From Pedobacter lusitanus (lineage in GTDB: Bacteria > Bacteroidota > Bacteroidia > Sphingobacteriales > Sphingobacteriaceae): a stretch of 64,000 nt of DNA. The notes under the pieces were generated by a model. That model saw only the letters and a program-made list of their open reading frames with translations, searched no databases and was not told the DNA's origin. The stretch spans positions 4,278,001 to 4,342,000 of the forward strand of contig NZ_CP157278.1 of assembly GCF_040026395.1 (NCBI RefSeq), in the 5' to 3' direction. Position 1 is the stretch's first letter. Every line of letters starts with the position of its first letter. This document shows positions 49,053 to 57,811 of the stretch, piece after piece. Both the position numbers and the translations under genes were made by a program.

Positions 49053-50210
49053 TTATATTTTAAAATCAAACCATTTCTGATCTGACAGCCCTGAGGCTAC
49101 TACATTTTCTATAAAAGCCATTCCACGTACACCTTCTTCTACTCCGGGAAAATCAAGCATTTCTGCAGTAGGGGTTTTACCTTCCAGCTTTGACTTTAAA
49201 GTTAATGCGAAATTTCTGTAAATATTAGCAAAAGCTTCCAGATAACCTTCCGGGTGTCCGGCAGGTGTTCTGGTATTGAACCGGGCGGCTTCAGTTAAAT
49301 AACCTTGTCCCGCACGATAAAGTTGTGTCGGTGCATCCAGCCATTTGACTTTCAGTGTATTTGGCTCTTCCTGATGCCATTCCAGACTTCCTTTTTCTCC
49401 GTAAACTTTGATTTTTAATGCATTTTCTTCTCCAGCTGCAATCTGTGACGCAACTAAGACACCATTAGCACCATTATTGAATTTCAGTAATACATTTCCG
49501 TCATCATCCAGTGCACGGCCGTCTACCATAATATTAAGATCTGCACATATTTTTGTAATCTCCAGACCTGAAATATATTCAGCAAGTTGTGCCGCATGAG
49601 TTCCGATGTCACCCATACAGCCACTGATTCCACTTTTGGAAGGATCAGTTCTCCATGCAGACTGTTTGTTGCCATCCCGTTCTGACGGTAAGCTTAACCA
49701 GCCTTGCGGATACTCCACTAAAATTTTTCTGATTTTGCCAAAAGCTCCGTCCTTTACCATCTGGCGGGCTTGTTTAACCAGCGGATAACCAGAATAGGTG
49801 TAGGTAAGACATAAAGTCAAACCTGTTTCCTGTACTTTATCCCTGAGTTGTTTGGCCTCTGCCAGTGTAAGACTGATCGGTTTATCTATTACGACATGAA
49901 AACCATGTTCAAGCGCCATCATCGCAGGTGCGAAATGTGCAAAATTGGGCGTAACAATAGTTACGAAATGCATTCTTACCGCTGCAGGCAGGAGACTCTC
50001 TTTTTCGATCATCTCCTGATAAGTTCCATAATTTCTGTCCTGTTCCAGGAATAGTAATTCACCAGATTCCCTGGCAGTTTCCGGATTGGAACTTAAAGCT
50101 CCGCAACACAGTTCTATCTGCCCGTCTATATTGGCTGCAATGCGGTGGACGGCGCCTATAAAGGCATTTTTGCCGCCACCGATCATCCCCATTCTTATTT
50201 TATTGTTCAT
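49053..50210 (-). CDS. Gfo/Idh/MocA oxidoreductase, cytoplasmic
   Basis: A 385-residue NAD(P)-dependent oxidoreductase without signal peptide. The Rossmann motif GMIGGGKNAFIGAVHR is at the N-terminus and the family lysine is in HVVIDKPISLTLAEA. GCMGDIGTHAAQLAEYISG matches the substrate-domain motif of the family. It pairs with the isomerase just downstream; together they probably convert an imported keto-sugar to a central metabolite. Its start overlaps the GMC stop by 1 nt. Confidence 0.92.
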   Translation of the reverse strand: MNNKIRMGMIGGGKNAFIGAVHRIAANIDGQIELCCGALSSNPETARESGELLFLEQDRNYGTYQEMIEKESLLPAAVRMHFVTIVTPNFAHFAPAMMALEHGFHVVIDKPISLTLAEAKQLRDKVQETGLTLCLTYTYSGYPLVKQARQMVKDGAFGKIRKILVEYPQGWLSLPSERDGNKQSAWRTDPSKSGISGCMGDIGTHAAQLAEYISGLEITKICADLNIMVDGRALDDDGNVLLKFNNGANGVLVASQIAAGEENALKIKVYGEKGSLEWHQEEPNTLKVKWLDAPTQLYRAGQGYLTEAARFNTRTPAGHPEGYLEAFANIYRNFALTLKSKLEGKTPTAEMLDFPGVEEGVRGMAFIENVVASGLSDQKWFDFKI

Positions 50211-51910
50211 TAAAGATTACCTTTTTTTAATTCGCTTACAGCATAGTCAGCCGCTCTGGCTGTTAATGCCATAAAAGTCAGCGAAGGATTTTGACAAGCA
50301 ATAGATGGCATACAAGAACCATCCGTTACAAATACATTTTTCACTTCGTGCATCTGGTTCCATTTATTTAGTACTGAAGTTTTAGGATCATTTCCCATAC
50401 GGGCTGTACCCTGCTCATGGATTGCCATACCTGGAGTTGAACCCGCATCATAAGTCTGTACGTTCTTGATTCCTGCTGCTTCAAGCATTTCTGCTGCATC
50501 ATTCATCATGTCAATACGCATTTTCTCTTCATTACCTTTAAACTCGCAGTCGATAGCCAGTACCGGCATTCCCCACTTATCTTTTTTCGTTTTATCGATA
50601 TAAACTCTGTTTTCATGATAAGGAAGAGCCTCTCCGAAACCACCCAGACCCATTTTCCATACACCCGGTTGTGTCATCAGATCTTTAAAGTCGCCGCCAA
50701 AAGCAAGTTCAGCAACATCCTTGTGCCATCCTGAGCGGCTGGCACCACCCTGATAACCAAATCCGCGCAGATAATCACGCTTGTCACCACCCATATTCTG
50801 ATAACGCGGAATATATATACCGTTAGCTCTGCGGCCATAAGTATATTTATCTTCAAAACCTTCAGCATCTCCCGAAGCACCGCAACGGAAATGGTGATCC
50901 ATTAAATTATGTCCCAGTTCTCCGCTTCCATTACCTAAACCATTAGGATGTTCAGCAGAAGTAGAATTCAGTAATAAGAAAGTACTTCCCAAGGTAGAAC
51001 CGTTTACAAAAACAATTTTTGCAAAATATTCAATGTGTTCCTTTGTTTCCGAATCGATAATAACCACACCAGTTGCTTTCTGGGTTTCTTTGTCATAAAC
51101 AATATGATCAACCAGAGAGAAAGGACGTAAAGTAAGATTTCCTGTGGCAACAGCAGCCGGAAGAGTAGAAGACTGTGTACTGAAATATGCACCAAAAGGA
51201 CAGCCTCTGCTGCATCTGTCACGATATTGACAACTGCCTCTTCCTCCGTGAGGAACAGTAAGATTGGCTGTACGGCCAATAGTCATGATGCGTGATTTAT
51301 TCCATTTTTCTTCAATTCTTTTTTTGACATCTTTCTCCACACAGTTCATTTCCATTGGTGGCAGGAAATGCCCGTCAGGTAAAGCCGGCCAGTTTTCTAC
51401 CTGACCACTGATGCCTGCAAATTTTTCCACATGATCATACCACGGGCTTAAGTCTTTATATCTGATAGGCCAGTCAATACCGTGACCATCTTTTTTGTTG
51501 TCTTCAAAATTCAGATCGCTGAAACGGTAACTCTGTCTGCCCCACATCAGTGATTTTCCACCTACATGAAAACCGCGATACCAGTCAAAACGTTTGACCT
51601 CAGTATAAGGGCATTCGTGGTCATTAACCCAAAAACTCTCGTTAAATTCCTGATAAGGATAATCACGTTTTTGTACCGGATGAGCATCTTTTTGTGCTTC
51701 AGTTAATTTGCCGCGATGTTCAAATTCCCACGGTTTTTTCATGGCCGTAGTATAATCTTTGATATGTTCTATATTTCTGCCACGTTCAAGAAGCAGAACT
51801 TTAAGTCCTTTTTCAGTCAGTTCTTTTGCTGCCCATCCACCACTTATTCCCGATCCGACTACTATCGCATCATATGTATTTTGTGCGTTTGCTTTTGTAT
51901 TTAAATTCAT
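50210..51910 (-). CDS. GMC-type glycoside/sugar dehydrogenase, large subunit
   Basis: A 566-residue flavoprotein of the GMC family. The FAD motif is VVGSGISGGWAAKEL near residue 17-31, with GGKSLMWGRQSYR and the C-terminal GSCMPSIACQNPSLTFMAL. The Cys-rich string CQYRDRCSRGCPFGAYF suggests a bound Fe-S cluster or structural site. It has no signal of its own; the partner subunit 17 nt upstream carries a twin-arginine signal, so co-export is likely. It resembles dehydrogenases that oxidise sugars at C3. Confidence 0.92.
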   Translation of the reverse strand: MNLNTKANAQNTYDAIVVGSGISGGWAAKELTEKGLKVLLLERGRNIEHIKDYTTAMKKPWEFEHRGKLTEAQKDAHPVQKRDYPYQEFNESFWVNDHECPYTEVKRFDWYRGFHVGGKSLMWGRQSYRFSDLNFEDNKKDGHGIDWPIRYKDLSPWYDHVEKFAGISGQVENWPALPDGHFLPPMEMNCVEKDVKKRIEEKWNKSRIMTIGRTANLTVPHGGRGSCQYRDRCSRGCPFGAYFSTQSSTLPAAVATGNLTLRPFSLVDHIVYDKETQKATGVVIIDSETKEHIEYFAKIVFVNGSTLGSTFLLLNSTSAEHPNGLGNGSGELGHNLMDHHFRCGASGDAEGFEDKYTYGRRANGIYIPRYQNMGGDKRDYLRGFGYQGGASRSGWHKDVAELAFGGDFKDLMTQPGVWKMGLGGFGEALPYHENRVYIDKTKKDKWGMPVLAIDCEFKGNEEKMRIDMMNDAAEMLEAAGIKNVQTYDAGSTPGMAIHEQGTARMGNDPKTSVLNKWNQMHEVKNVFVTDGSCMPSIACQNPSLTFMALTARAADYAVSELKKGNL

Positions 51911-51927
51911 CTCTTTTAGTAAATAGG

Positions 51928-52572
51928 TTAGGCGTACACTTTTTGTCCTGGTTTTAAATCAATACAGCCATCATAGCGGCCGGGAACATCAACATATTGT
52001 AATGCCTGTGTTGCACCGATTTCTGAAGTGAAATAACCCAGCATGGTTAAGTCTCTTGCTATTGCAAAAAAGTATGATGGGCCCTGCGGTCCATATTTGG
52101 CAGCCTTAACCGTATTCGTCAGTGCTTTGCTTTTAGCTTTCTCAGCAGCAGCATTTTTTTCGCCATCAGCTTTCTGTGCAGCCACAGTTTCATCTCTTAC
52201 TTTTCCAAGTAACTGTTCGCGCTCTTTTACAGAGATTTTAAGGAATGAATTATTGTATTCTTTTTTAGAACGGGCTTCCAGATCCTCAAGACCTTTGACG
52301 AATACGTCCTGAGCCTCTTTAGGATAACAATCCCTGACCATCATTGAAATCCATGGTCCAACTCCGGCAGCTTTTGCACCCGGTGTTTTTGTTGTTGGAA
52401 TAATGATGTCTGCTATTTCCGTAATCATTTGATCCTGATCTGCTGAAAATAGTCCCGATCCGTTCTTGGCCGAAGGAGTGTTACAGCTGTCAAGAAATAC
52501 TCCGATTGTAGTAGCAGATAATGCGCCTCCCATTAAAAAGGCAATGTTTCTGACTGCTTCTCTTCTTTCCAT
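51928..52572 (-). CDS. gluconate 2-dehydrogenase subunit 3 family protein
   Basis: A 214-residue small subunit of a GMC-type dehydrogenase. The N-terminus MERREAVRNIAFLMGGALSA is a twin-arginine-type signal, followed by a Cys (FLDSCNT) that may be lipidated. The domain contains ITEIADIIIPTTKTPGAKAAGVG, the family start, then MMVRDCYPKE. It should escort the GMC subunit to the periplasm. It is the first gene of the ten-gene run, downstream of the operator-like palindrome at 52595. Confidence 0.9.
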   Translation of the reverse strand: MERREAVRNIAFLMGGALSATTIGVFLDSCNTPSAKNGSGLFSADQDQMITEIADIIIPTTKTPGAKAAGVGPWISMMVRDCYPKEAQDVFVKGLEDLEARSKKEYNNSFLKISVKEREQLLGKVRDETVAAQKADGEKNAAAEKAKSKALTNTVKAAKYGPQGPSYFFAIARDLTMLGYFTSEIGATQALQYVDVPGRYDGCIDLKPGQKVYA

Positions 52573-52594
52573 ACTTAATATTTGGTTATTTAAG

Positions 52595-52609
52595 GTGTTG
52601 TTTGTACAC
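52595..52609. promoter_or_regulatory. palindromic operator upstream of the sugar operon
   Basis: GTGTT-GTTTG-TACAC, 22 nt before the subunit-3 start. It matches the two palindromes in front of susC (GTGTA-N5-TACAC) at 12 of 15 positions or better by eye, including the GTT in the spacer. It is probably bound by a shared regulator. Confidence 0.5.
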
Positions 52610-52781
52610 TATCAACTCTTAAAAATAGAAAAAAAATATGCTTAACGAACAAAAAAATGATATTTAATTCTTACTTATCTTGCTTTTGTTACACCCTGTA
52701 TTCATTCTAAATAAGGATTTAGCAAAAGAACAACCCGGCAAGGATCTAAAAACATTTTTTAACAGGTTTCGTGCAATTTTT

Positions 52782-52789
52782 TACCTTTG
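52782..52789 (+). promoter_or_regulatory. -7 element upstream of the threonine-dehydrogenase-like gene
   Basis: TACCTTTG, 17 nt before ATG 52807. The upstream half is only TTTT-like. It decides the start: a GTG at 52771 in the same frame lies before this element and is unlikely to be used. Confidence 0.5.
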
Positions 52790-52806
52790 CCAAAATCGAA
52801 CGACCA

Positions 52807-53757
52807 ATGACTGAAAAAATACTAGTATTAGGCTCTAACGGGCAGATAGGAACTGAACTGGTTACTGCGCTGCGTAAAACTTATGGTGAAGATAACGTAG
52901 TTGCCTGTGATATCCGACGTCCTGATTATGACATTAAGAATTCAGGACCTTTTGAATTTGTTAATGTTTTAGAGAAGGATACATTAAATACCATTTTTAA
53001 TAAATACAAACCTACTCAGGTTTATTTACTGGCAGCCTTATTATCAGCCACTGGTGAGCAGAATCCAAAACTTGCCTGGGATCTGAATATGAATGGTTTG
53101 TTAAATATTCTTGACCTGGCAATTGTCTATAAAACGGCAAAAGTTTACTGGCCAAGTTCTATTGCAGTGTTCGGACCTAATTCTCCGAAGGATCAAACGT
53201 CCCAATATTGCGTGATGGATCCAAATACCGTTTATGGAATCAGTAAATTAGCAGGAGAAAGATGGTGTGAATACTATTTTCAGAAATATGGTCTTGATGT
53301 AAGAAGTATCCGTTATCCGGGATTAATCAGCTGGAAAGCTGCGCCGGGTGGTGGAACAACTGATTATGCTATACATATTTTCCATGATGCATTGAAGAAA
53401 GCAAGTTATGCTTCTTTCCTTTCTGCAGAAACGGAATTGCCAATGATGTATATGGATGATGCAATTCGCGGAACAATAGAATTAATGGATGCTCCTGCAG
53501 ACCGTATTTCTATCCGTTCAAGTTATAATTTTGCTGGTGTAAGTTTCACGCCGGAAATTTTGGCAGCTGAAATCAGGAAGCACATTCCGGAATTTACATT
53601 AACTTACACTGCTAATGATCCCCGTCAGGAGATCGCTGCAAGCTGGCCACGTTCAATGGATGATCAGGTTGCGAAATTAGACTGGGGCTGGAAACCAGAA
53701 TTTGATCTGTCAAGAATAACGACAGATATGTTAAATAATTTAAAAAAAATAGGGTAA
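52807..53757 (+). CDS. NAD-dependent epimerase/dehydratase, threonine-dehydrogenase-like
   Basis: A 316-residue extended SDR. The cofactor motif is GSNGQIGTEL near residue 8, the catalytic YGISK is in NTVYGISKLAGERW, and PSSIAVFGP supplies the Ser. The sequence (AALLSATGEQNP, PGGGTTDYA, LPMMYMDDAIRGTI) closely resembles SDR-type L-threonine 3-dehydrogenases, which oxidise threonine to 2-amino-3-ketobutyrate. The glycine formed could feed gcvP, but the genes are 30 kb apart. It is 18 nt upstream of the yebC-like gene. Confidence 0.88.
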   Translation: MTEKILVLGSNGQIGTELVTALRKTYGEDNVVACDIRRPDYDIKNSGPFEFVNVLEKDTLNTIFNKYKPTQVYLLAALLSATGEQNPKLAWDLNMNGLLNILDLAIVYKTAKVYWPSSIAVFGPNSPKDQTSQYCVMDPNTVYGISKLAGERWCEYYFQKYGLDVRSIRYPGLISWKAAPGGGTTDYAIHIFHDALKKASYASFLSAETELPMMYMDDAIRGTIELMDAPADRISIRSSYNFAGVSFTPEILAAEIRKHIPEFTLTYTANDPRQEIAASWPRSMDDQVAKLDWGWKPEFDLSRITTDMLNNLKKIG

Positions 53758-53775
53758 ACCTCTATAATTGATACC

Positions 53776-54501
53776 ATGGGAAGAGCATTTGAGTTCAGAA
53801 AAGAAAGAAAATTTAAACGTTGGGCTAAAATGGCCGTACAGTTCACCCGTATAGGGAAAGAGATTGTAATGGCCGTAAAAGACGGAGGCCCTAATCCTGA
53901 AACGAATTCGCGTTTACGTACGGCGATTCAAAACTCCAAAGCGGTAAATATGCCGAAAGACAGAGTTGACGCTGCAATTAAACGGGCATCTAATAAGGAT
54001 GAAAATGGTTATGAGGAGCATGTTTATGAAGGATATGCACTTCATGGCGTAGCTGTACTAATCGAAACAGCTACGGATAATACAAACAGAACTGTAGCTA
54101 ACGTACGGAGTTATTTTAGCAAAACCGGTGGCTCTTTAGGAAAAACAGGTTCTCTGGATTTCATCTTTAACCGCAAATCTATTTTCAGATTTGTACCAGG
54201 AGAAAAAGATATGGAAGAACTGGAGTTTGAACTAATTGATGCTGGTCTGGAAGAATTATACCTGGAGTCTGATGAAGAAGGTAACGATATCGCAGTTGTT
54301 CAGACAGCGTTTGAGGACTTTGGTAAAATGCAGAAAGCACTGGAAGATTTAGGCTTTGAAATGAAAAGTGCAAAACTGGAAAGAATTGCTTTGTCTACTA
54401 CACCTATTTCTGAAGAACAGGCTGCTGATGTGTTGAAGCTGATTGATAAGCTGGAAGAGGATGATGATGTGCAGGCGGTTTATCATAACATGGCAGAGTA
54501 G
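53776..54501 (+). CDS. YebC/PmpR family protein
   Basis: A 241-residue member of the YebC/TACO1 family, proposed to help translation or act as a transcription regulator. The start MGRAFEFRKERKFKRWAKMA is typical of the Bacteroidota branch, with KDGGPNPETNSRLR and NMPKDRVDAAIKRAS following. Three domains in usual order and full length. It probably forms an operon with the upstream dehydrogenase. A long hairpin follows the stop. Confidence 0.93.
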   Translation: MGRAFEFRKERKFKRWAKMAVQFTRIGKEIVMAVKDGGPNPETNSRLRTAIQNSKAVNMPKDRVDAAIKRASNKDENGYEEHVYEGYALHGVAVLIETATDNTNRTVANVRSYFSKTGGSLGKTGSLDFIFNRKSIFRFVPGEKDMEELEFELIDAGLEELYLESDEEGNDIAVVQTAFEDFGKMQKALEDLGFEMKSAKLERIALSTTPISEEQAADVLKLIDKLEEDDDVQAVYHNMAE

Positions 54502-54521
54502 AGGGGTATCCGCTAAACTAT

Positions 54522-54599
54522 AAAAAAAGTCGTGAGGTTTTTCTTCTGACGTTCGCGAAAAGCGAACAATGTCAGAAGAAAAACCTCACGACTTTTTTT
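54522..54599. terminator. very long bidirectional hairpin terminator
   Basis: A perfect 29-bp stem (54522-54550 with 54571-54599) beginning in A7 and ending in T7, capped by a 6-bp GTTCGC/GCGAAC stem with a GAAAA loop and a 3-nt bulge. It lies 21 nt after the yebC-like stop, between convergent genes. Far longer than a normal terminator. Confidence 0.8.
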
Positions 54600-54745
54600 A
54601 TACAGGTAGTAATCGGATATGGGGGGAGAATTTGGAAGGTGCGTTAAGACAGAACGGTTAGCGGATGTGTTAAAATGATGGATAGACGATCTGGATCCAT
54701 GAGAGATTTAGAGAGAGCGTTAAATCAGAAAAAATGTTGAAATGA

Positions 54746-56794
54746 TCAGACAGGAGGATTATCAGGAACTTTTTTGAAATTTATAAAAGTTGGATAAACG
54801 GTTGTTCCATCCGGATTAAAGATAAAAGGGGTCATAATCAATAAAAATTCAGGAGTATCTTGTAGAAAAACCATATCACCAGCCTTAACCCGGTGTGGTA
54901 AATAACCATAAGTCGGAATGTTATAACTTGCTGAATCTGCAGGTTGGTATAGATTTTTACGGGATACAAAGAAGTCTGTATATTCAGCATCAACAGTACC
55001 AATGTCCCTCAATGGAGTTGGGTTTGATGGTGAAATAACTTTGTTGTTAATAAAATCCAGTCTTTGCACAATAGCAGCATTATCAAATCCCAGTATACAC
55101 TTGGCCTTACTTGTGTTCTGGGTGTCTCTTATACCTTTTTCGTGAATTATATTATTTTGAATAATTACATCATTGCCATTTATTTCAGTAGATCCTGATT
55201 GTTTTATTCTTATGATGCTTTCTGTATGGTTTAGGTCAGTGTTTAATGAACATGGGCCATAAAAGGTATTCCCATTGATAATGGCATTATCCCGCACCTC
55301 AATTAAATGAGATATGGAATTATGAAAAGTATTAAATGAAATCTCGCTTGTAACATTTCCGCCTAAAACAATACCATTTTTGATATTTAGAAATGTATTG
55401 AATTTTAGCTGATTACTTTTGCTTTCCAGATATATCACCAGGCCAGCTTTATTCGCAGAGTTAACACAATTGAAAATATTATTTTCAATAATAATGGCCT
55501 TACAGACATTAGTACTTCCAAGTGACGCTAAATTATTACCAGACTGATCATCACTAACAAATGTATTTCCTTTAAAAATAATGCTATAGGTGATATAAAT
55601 ATCCAGATTATCAGTGCCGGGATCTTCATTAATCTGAAAATGTACAGCAGTAATAGTATTATTTAAGAATAATAAATCTGTCCCGCCTCTGATTGTTGCT
55701 CCTCTTTTATCAGTTTGATTTACACCGTTATCAAAATTACATGACTCCCATGTAATGTTTTTCGGATTATGTCCTGTCGCCAGATGATGATAACCTTTTC
55801 CTGCACCAGTATCGTCCCCGGTAAAAATGCAGTTTAAAGCTTTCACGTTACTGATACTATTCCCCCAGATCTGGAGCCCGGCAGCTGCATTGTTTTTGAA
55901 ATAACATCTGTCAAAAAGAACATTGTCAACGAGATTATCTACAGAATAAGGTTCAATATCAACACCACATTCCGGACCTTTACCCCTTGTGTTGGTAAAC
56001 TGACAGGCAAAGAAGGTGAGGTCGGTTCCTCCTTCTATACTTAAGCCCTGACGTCTGTTGTTATTTGAAATACATTTGTTAAAATAAATGTGTTTATTTA
56101 TCGTAATACCTTTATCACCGGTGGTTACCTGTAAATTAAAGCCATCTCCCCAGCAATCTGATGCTTTCAGATTTTCCACATAAACATTTTCACAACCACT
56201 AATAGCTAATCCATAACCCCATTCCCCATTATTTTTCCCGGTATAGTATCTGTCACCGATGATATGGCCACCTTTAATCGTAACATTCTTTTTTTCGTGG
56301 ATTCTGATTACGTTGGATGCTTGTTTGAGTGTGCCAACTGCTTTTAAGTAACATTCTTCATCCAATAAAAGTGTACTGTTGTCATTTAAATAAATACCGC
56401 CTTTATCTATTAAAAAACCTGAAGCATGATCATCATAGAATTCAAAATCTGCTCTAATTAAGAAGGTGCCTTTGGGGATTCTGACTGATACATTGTCTGC
56501 AGCAAAATTGATAGCATTTTGTATAGATACAGTGTCATCAGTATTTCCATCTCCTTTGGCTCCAAACCAGGTTACTGAAATTTCTGATTCAAAAACTCTT
56601 TTAAGACGCCTGCCATTTTGTGAAACCAAAACTGTAGCAGTATTATCTGCAGAAGTCGTATCGGCAGGATCATAATACCAGATCCCTTCATGTCCCTTGT
56701 TAGTTACATAAAACTGGTCTGATAAAGTTGTTGTGCTATTGATAGCTCTTAATTCTGCTATTGTTGCTGATTGTAAAGGCGCGAAATTATCCAT
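54746..56794 (-). CDS. parallel beta-helix (pectate lyase 3-like) protein
   Basis: A 682-residue right-handed beta-helix protein. Residues about 70-110 carry the pectate-lyase-3 entry motif WFGAKGDGNTDDTVSIQNA, then about 20 short strands rich in Asn ladders (NNTI, NNIF, NGNTF). The first 70 residues form a separate small domain (IWYYDP, LVSQNGRRLKRV) like the adaptor region of phage tail-spikes or surface lyases. No signal peptide is visible, although Met1 is well placed. It could be a polysaccharide lyase or depolymerase for the adjacent utilisation locus. No catalytic residues can be named. Confidence 0.85.
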   Translation of the reverse strand: MDNFAPLQSATIAELRAINSTTTLSDQFYVTNKGHEGIWYYDPADTTSADNTATVLVSQNGRRLKRVFESEISVTWFGAKGDGNTDDTVSIQNAINFAADNVSVRIPKGTFLIRADFEFYDDHASGFLIDKGGIYLNDNSTLLLDEECYLKAVGTLKQASNVIRIHEKKNVTIKGGHIIGDRYYTGKNNGEWGYGLAISGCENVYVENLKASDCWGDGFNLQVTTGDKGITINKHIYFNKCISNNNRRQGLSIEGGTDLTFFACQFTNTRGKGPECGVDIEPYSVDNLVDNVLFDRCYFKNNAAAGLQIWGNSISNVKALNCIFTGDDTGAGKGYHHLATGHNPKNITWESCNFDNGVNQTDKRGATIRGGTDLLFLNNTITAVHFQINEDPGTDNLDIYITYSIIFKGNTFVSDDQSGNNLASLGSTNVCKAIIIENNIFNCVNSANKAGLVIYLESKSNQLKFNTFLNIKNGIVLGGNVTSEISFNTFHNSISHLIEVRDNAIINGNTFYGPCSLNTDLNHTESIIRIKQSGSTEINGNDVIIQNNIIHEKGIRDTQNTSKAKCILGFDNAAIVQRLDFINNKVISPSNPTPLRDIGTVDAEYTDFFVSRKNLYQPADSASYNIPTYGYLPHRVKAGDMVFLQDTPEFLLIMTPFIFNPDGTTVYPTFINFKKVPDNPPV

Positions 56795-56860
56795 GTTCTT
56801 TGTTTAAATCTATAAATACTATAACGTGTTAATTTATATTTAAACATGCAGATAAATCAG

Positions 56861-56928
56861 AATAGTCTCTGTCGGTCTGCTGATATCAGCGTATGAGGAT
56901 TAATATCAATAGATCAGCAGAGACTATT
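56861..56928 (-). terminator. hairpin after the alpha/beta hydrolase gene
   Basis: AATAGTCTCTG pairs with CAGAGACTATT, extended by CTGAT/ATCAG after a bulge, around a 28-nt loop. It lies 16 nt past the hydrolase stop and upstream of the beta-helix gene. The U-tract is weak, so terminator function is uncertain. Confidence 0.5.
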
Positions 56929-56943
56929 TCTCCATTTTAAGAA

Positions 56944-57726
56944 TTACTTCTGATGACTAAATAACCATGAAAGAAGCTTAGGCTCTGCAAATGCATCATC
57001 CCAGCTGTTATGATTCGCGTCAGGGTAAAGCGTAAACTTCACTTCCTTACCAATAATTTTTAACTGGTTAGCTATTGCAGTAGATCCTTCAGCGGGTACC
57101 ACATCATCTTTACCGCCATGGAAAATCCAGAGTGGAACGTGCTTGTATTTGTCTACGTTGGCAATATTATCACCACCGCAGATAGCAAAGGCAGCTGCGA
57201 AAGTTTTTGGTTTGCGTCTTAACAGCTCAAAAGTTCCCATACCACCCATCGACAGACCACCGACATAAACTTGTTTGTGATTGATATAAGGCTTATCAAG
57301 GATGTTATCAATCATACCCAGTAATGCTTTCATCGAAGTAGTAGGTTTTCCGCCTTTTTGATAATCAAAAGTTCTCTTCCCGGCAGAATCAACAGTCATC
57401 TTTACATTAGCCCAGAAGCTCTCTTCCGGACACTGAGGAAAAATGATAATTGCAGGGTATTGCTGACGAAAATCGTTTTTTAGAAATAGTGCACCTCCAT
57501 GGAGTAACTGTTTGACATTATCTTTTCCGCTCTCACCACGCCCATGCAGAAAAAACAGAACCGGGTATTTTTGTTTAGGATCGAAATGTTCAGGGAAAAG
57601 AATACGGTAAGAGATACTGTCTTTGCCGTCAATAAAACTGCCCTTATCATACTTTTTGAAATCCTGAGCCTTTGTTTGTAAGGTGAACAGGAGAGAAAAA
57701 CAGAGAATTAATTTGAAATGCTTCAT
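56944..57726 (-). CDS. secreted alpha/beta hydrolase (carboxylesterase-like)
   Basis: A 260-residue exported alpha/beta hydrolase. The signal peptide ends LQTKAQ. The oxyanion region is FFLHGRGESGKD, the nucleophile elbow GGLSMGGMGTF, the acid probably in FHGGKDDVVP, and the His in PDANHNSWDDAF. The family includes feruloyl or acetyl esterases acting on plant polysaccharide side chains, which fits its place beside SusC/SusD. The exact ester is unknown. Confidence 0.88.
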   Translation of the reverse strand: MKHFKLILCFSLLFTLQTKAQDFKKYDKGSFIDGKDSISYRILFPEHFDPKQKYPVLFFLHGRGESGKDNVKQLLHGGALFLKNDFRQQYPAIIIFPQCPEESFWANVKMTVDSAGKRTFDYQKGGKPTTSMKALLGMIDNILDKPYINHKQVYVGGLSMGGMGTFELLRRKPKTFAAAFAICGGDNIANVDKYKHVPLWIFHGGKDDVVPAEGSTAIANQLKIIGKEVKFTLYPDANHNSWDDAFAEPKLLSWLFSHQK

Positions 57727-57740
57727 GTTACTAAATTAAA

Positions 57741-57768
57741 AAAACCCGCTCGGATATGAGCGGGTTTT
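57741..57768 (-). terminator. terminator of the susCD operon
   Basis: An 11-bp stem AAAACCCGCTC/GAGCGGGTTTT, GGATAT loop, with a U-tract on the minus strand, 44 nt past the SusD stop. Confidence 0.85.
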
Positions 57769-57811
57769 CATGAATTAATGTTGAGTTGAAATCACTATGT
57801 GTAAATTCTTA

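Noticed and set aside
52771..52806. GTG start adding 12 residues to the threonine-dehydrogenase-like protein
   Set aside because: The extension contains the TACCTTTG promoter element and precedes the conserved N-terminus; ATG 52807 fits better.
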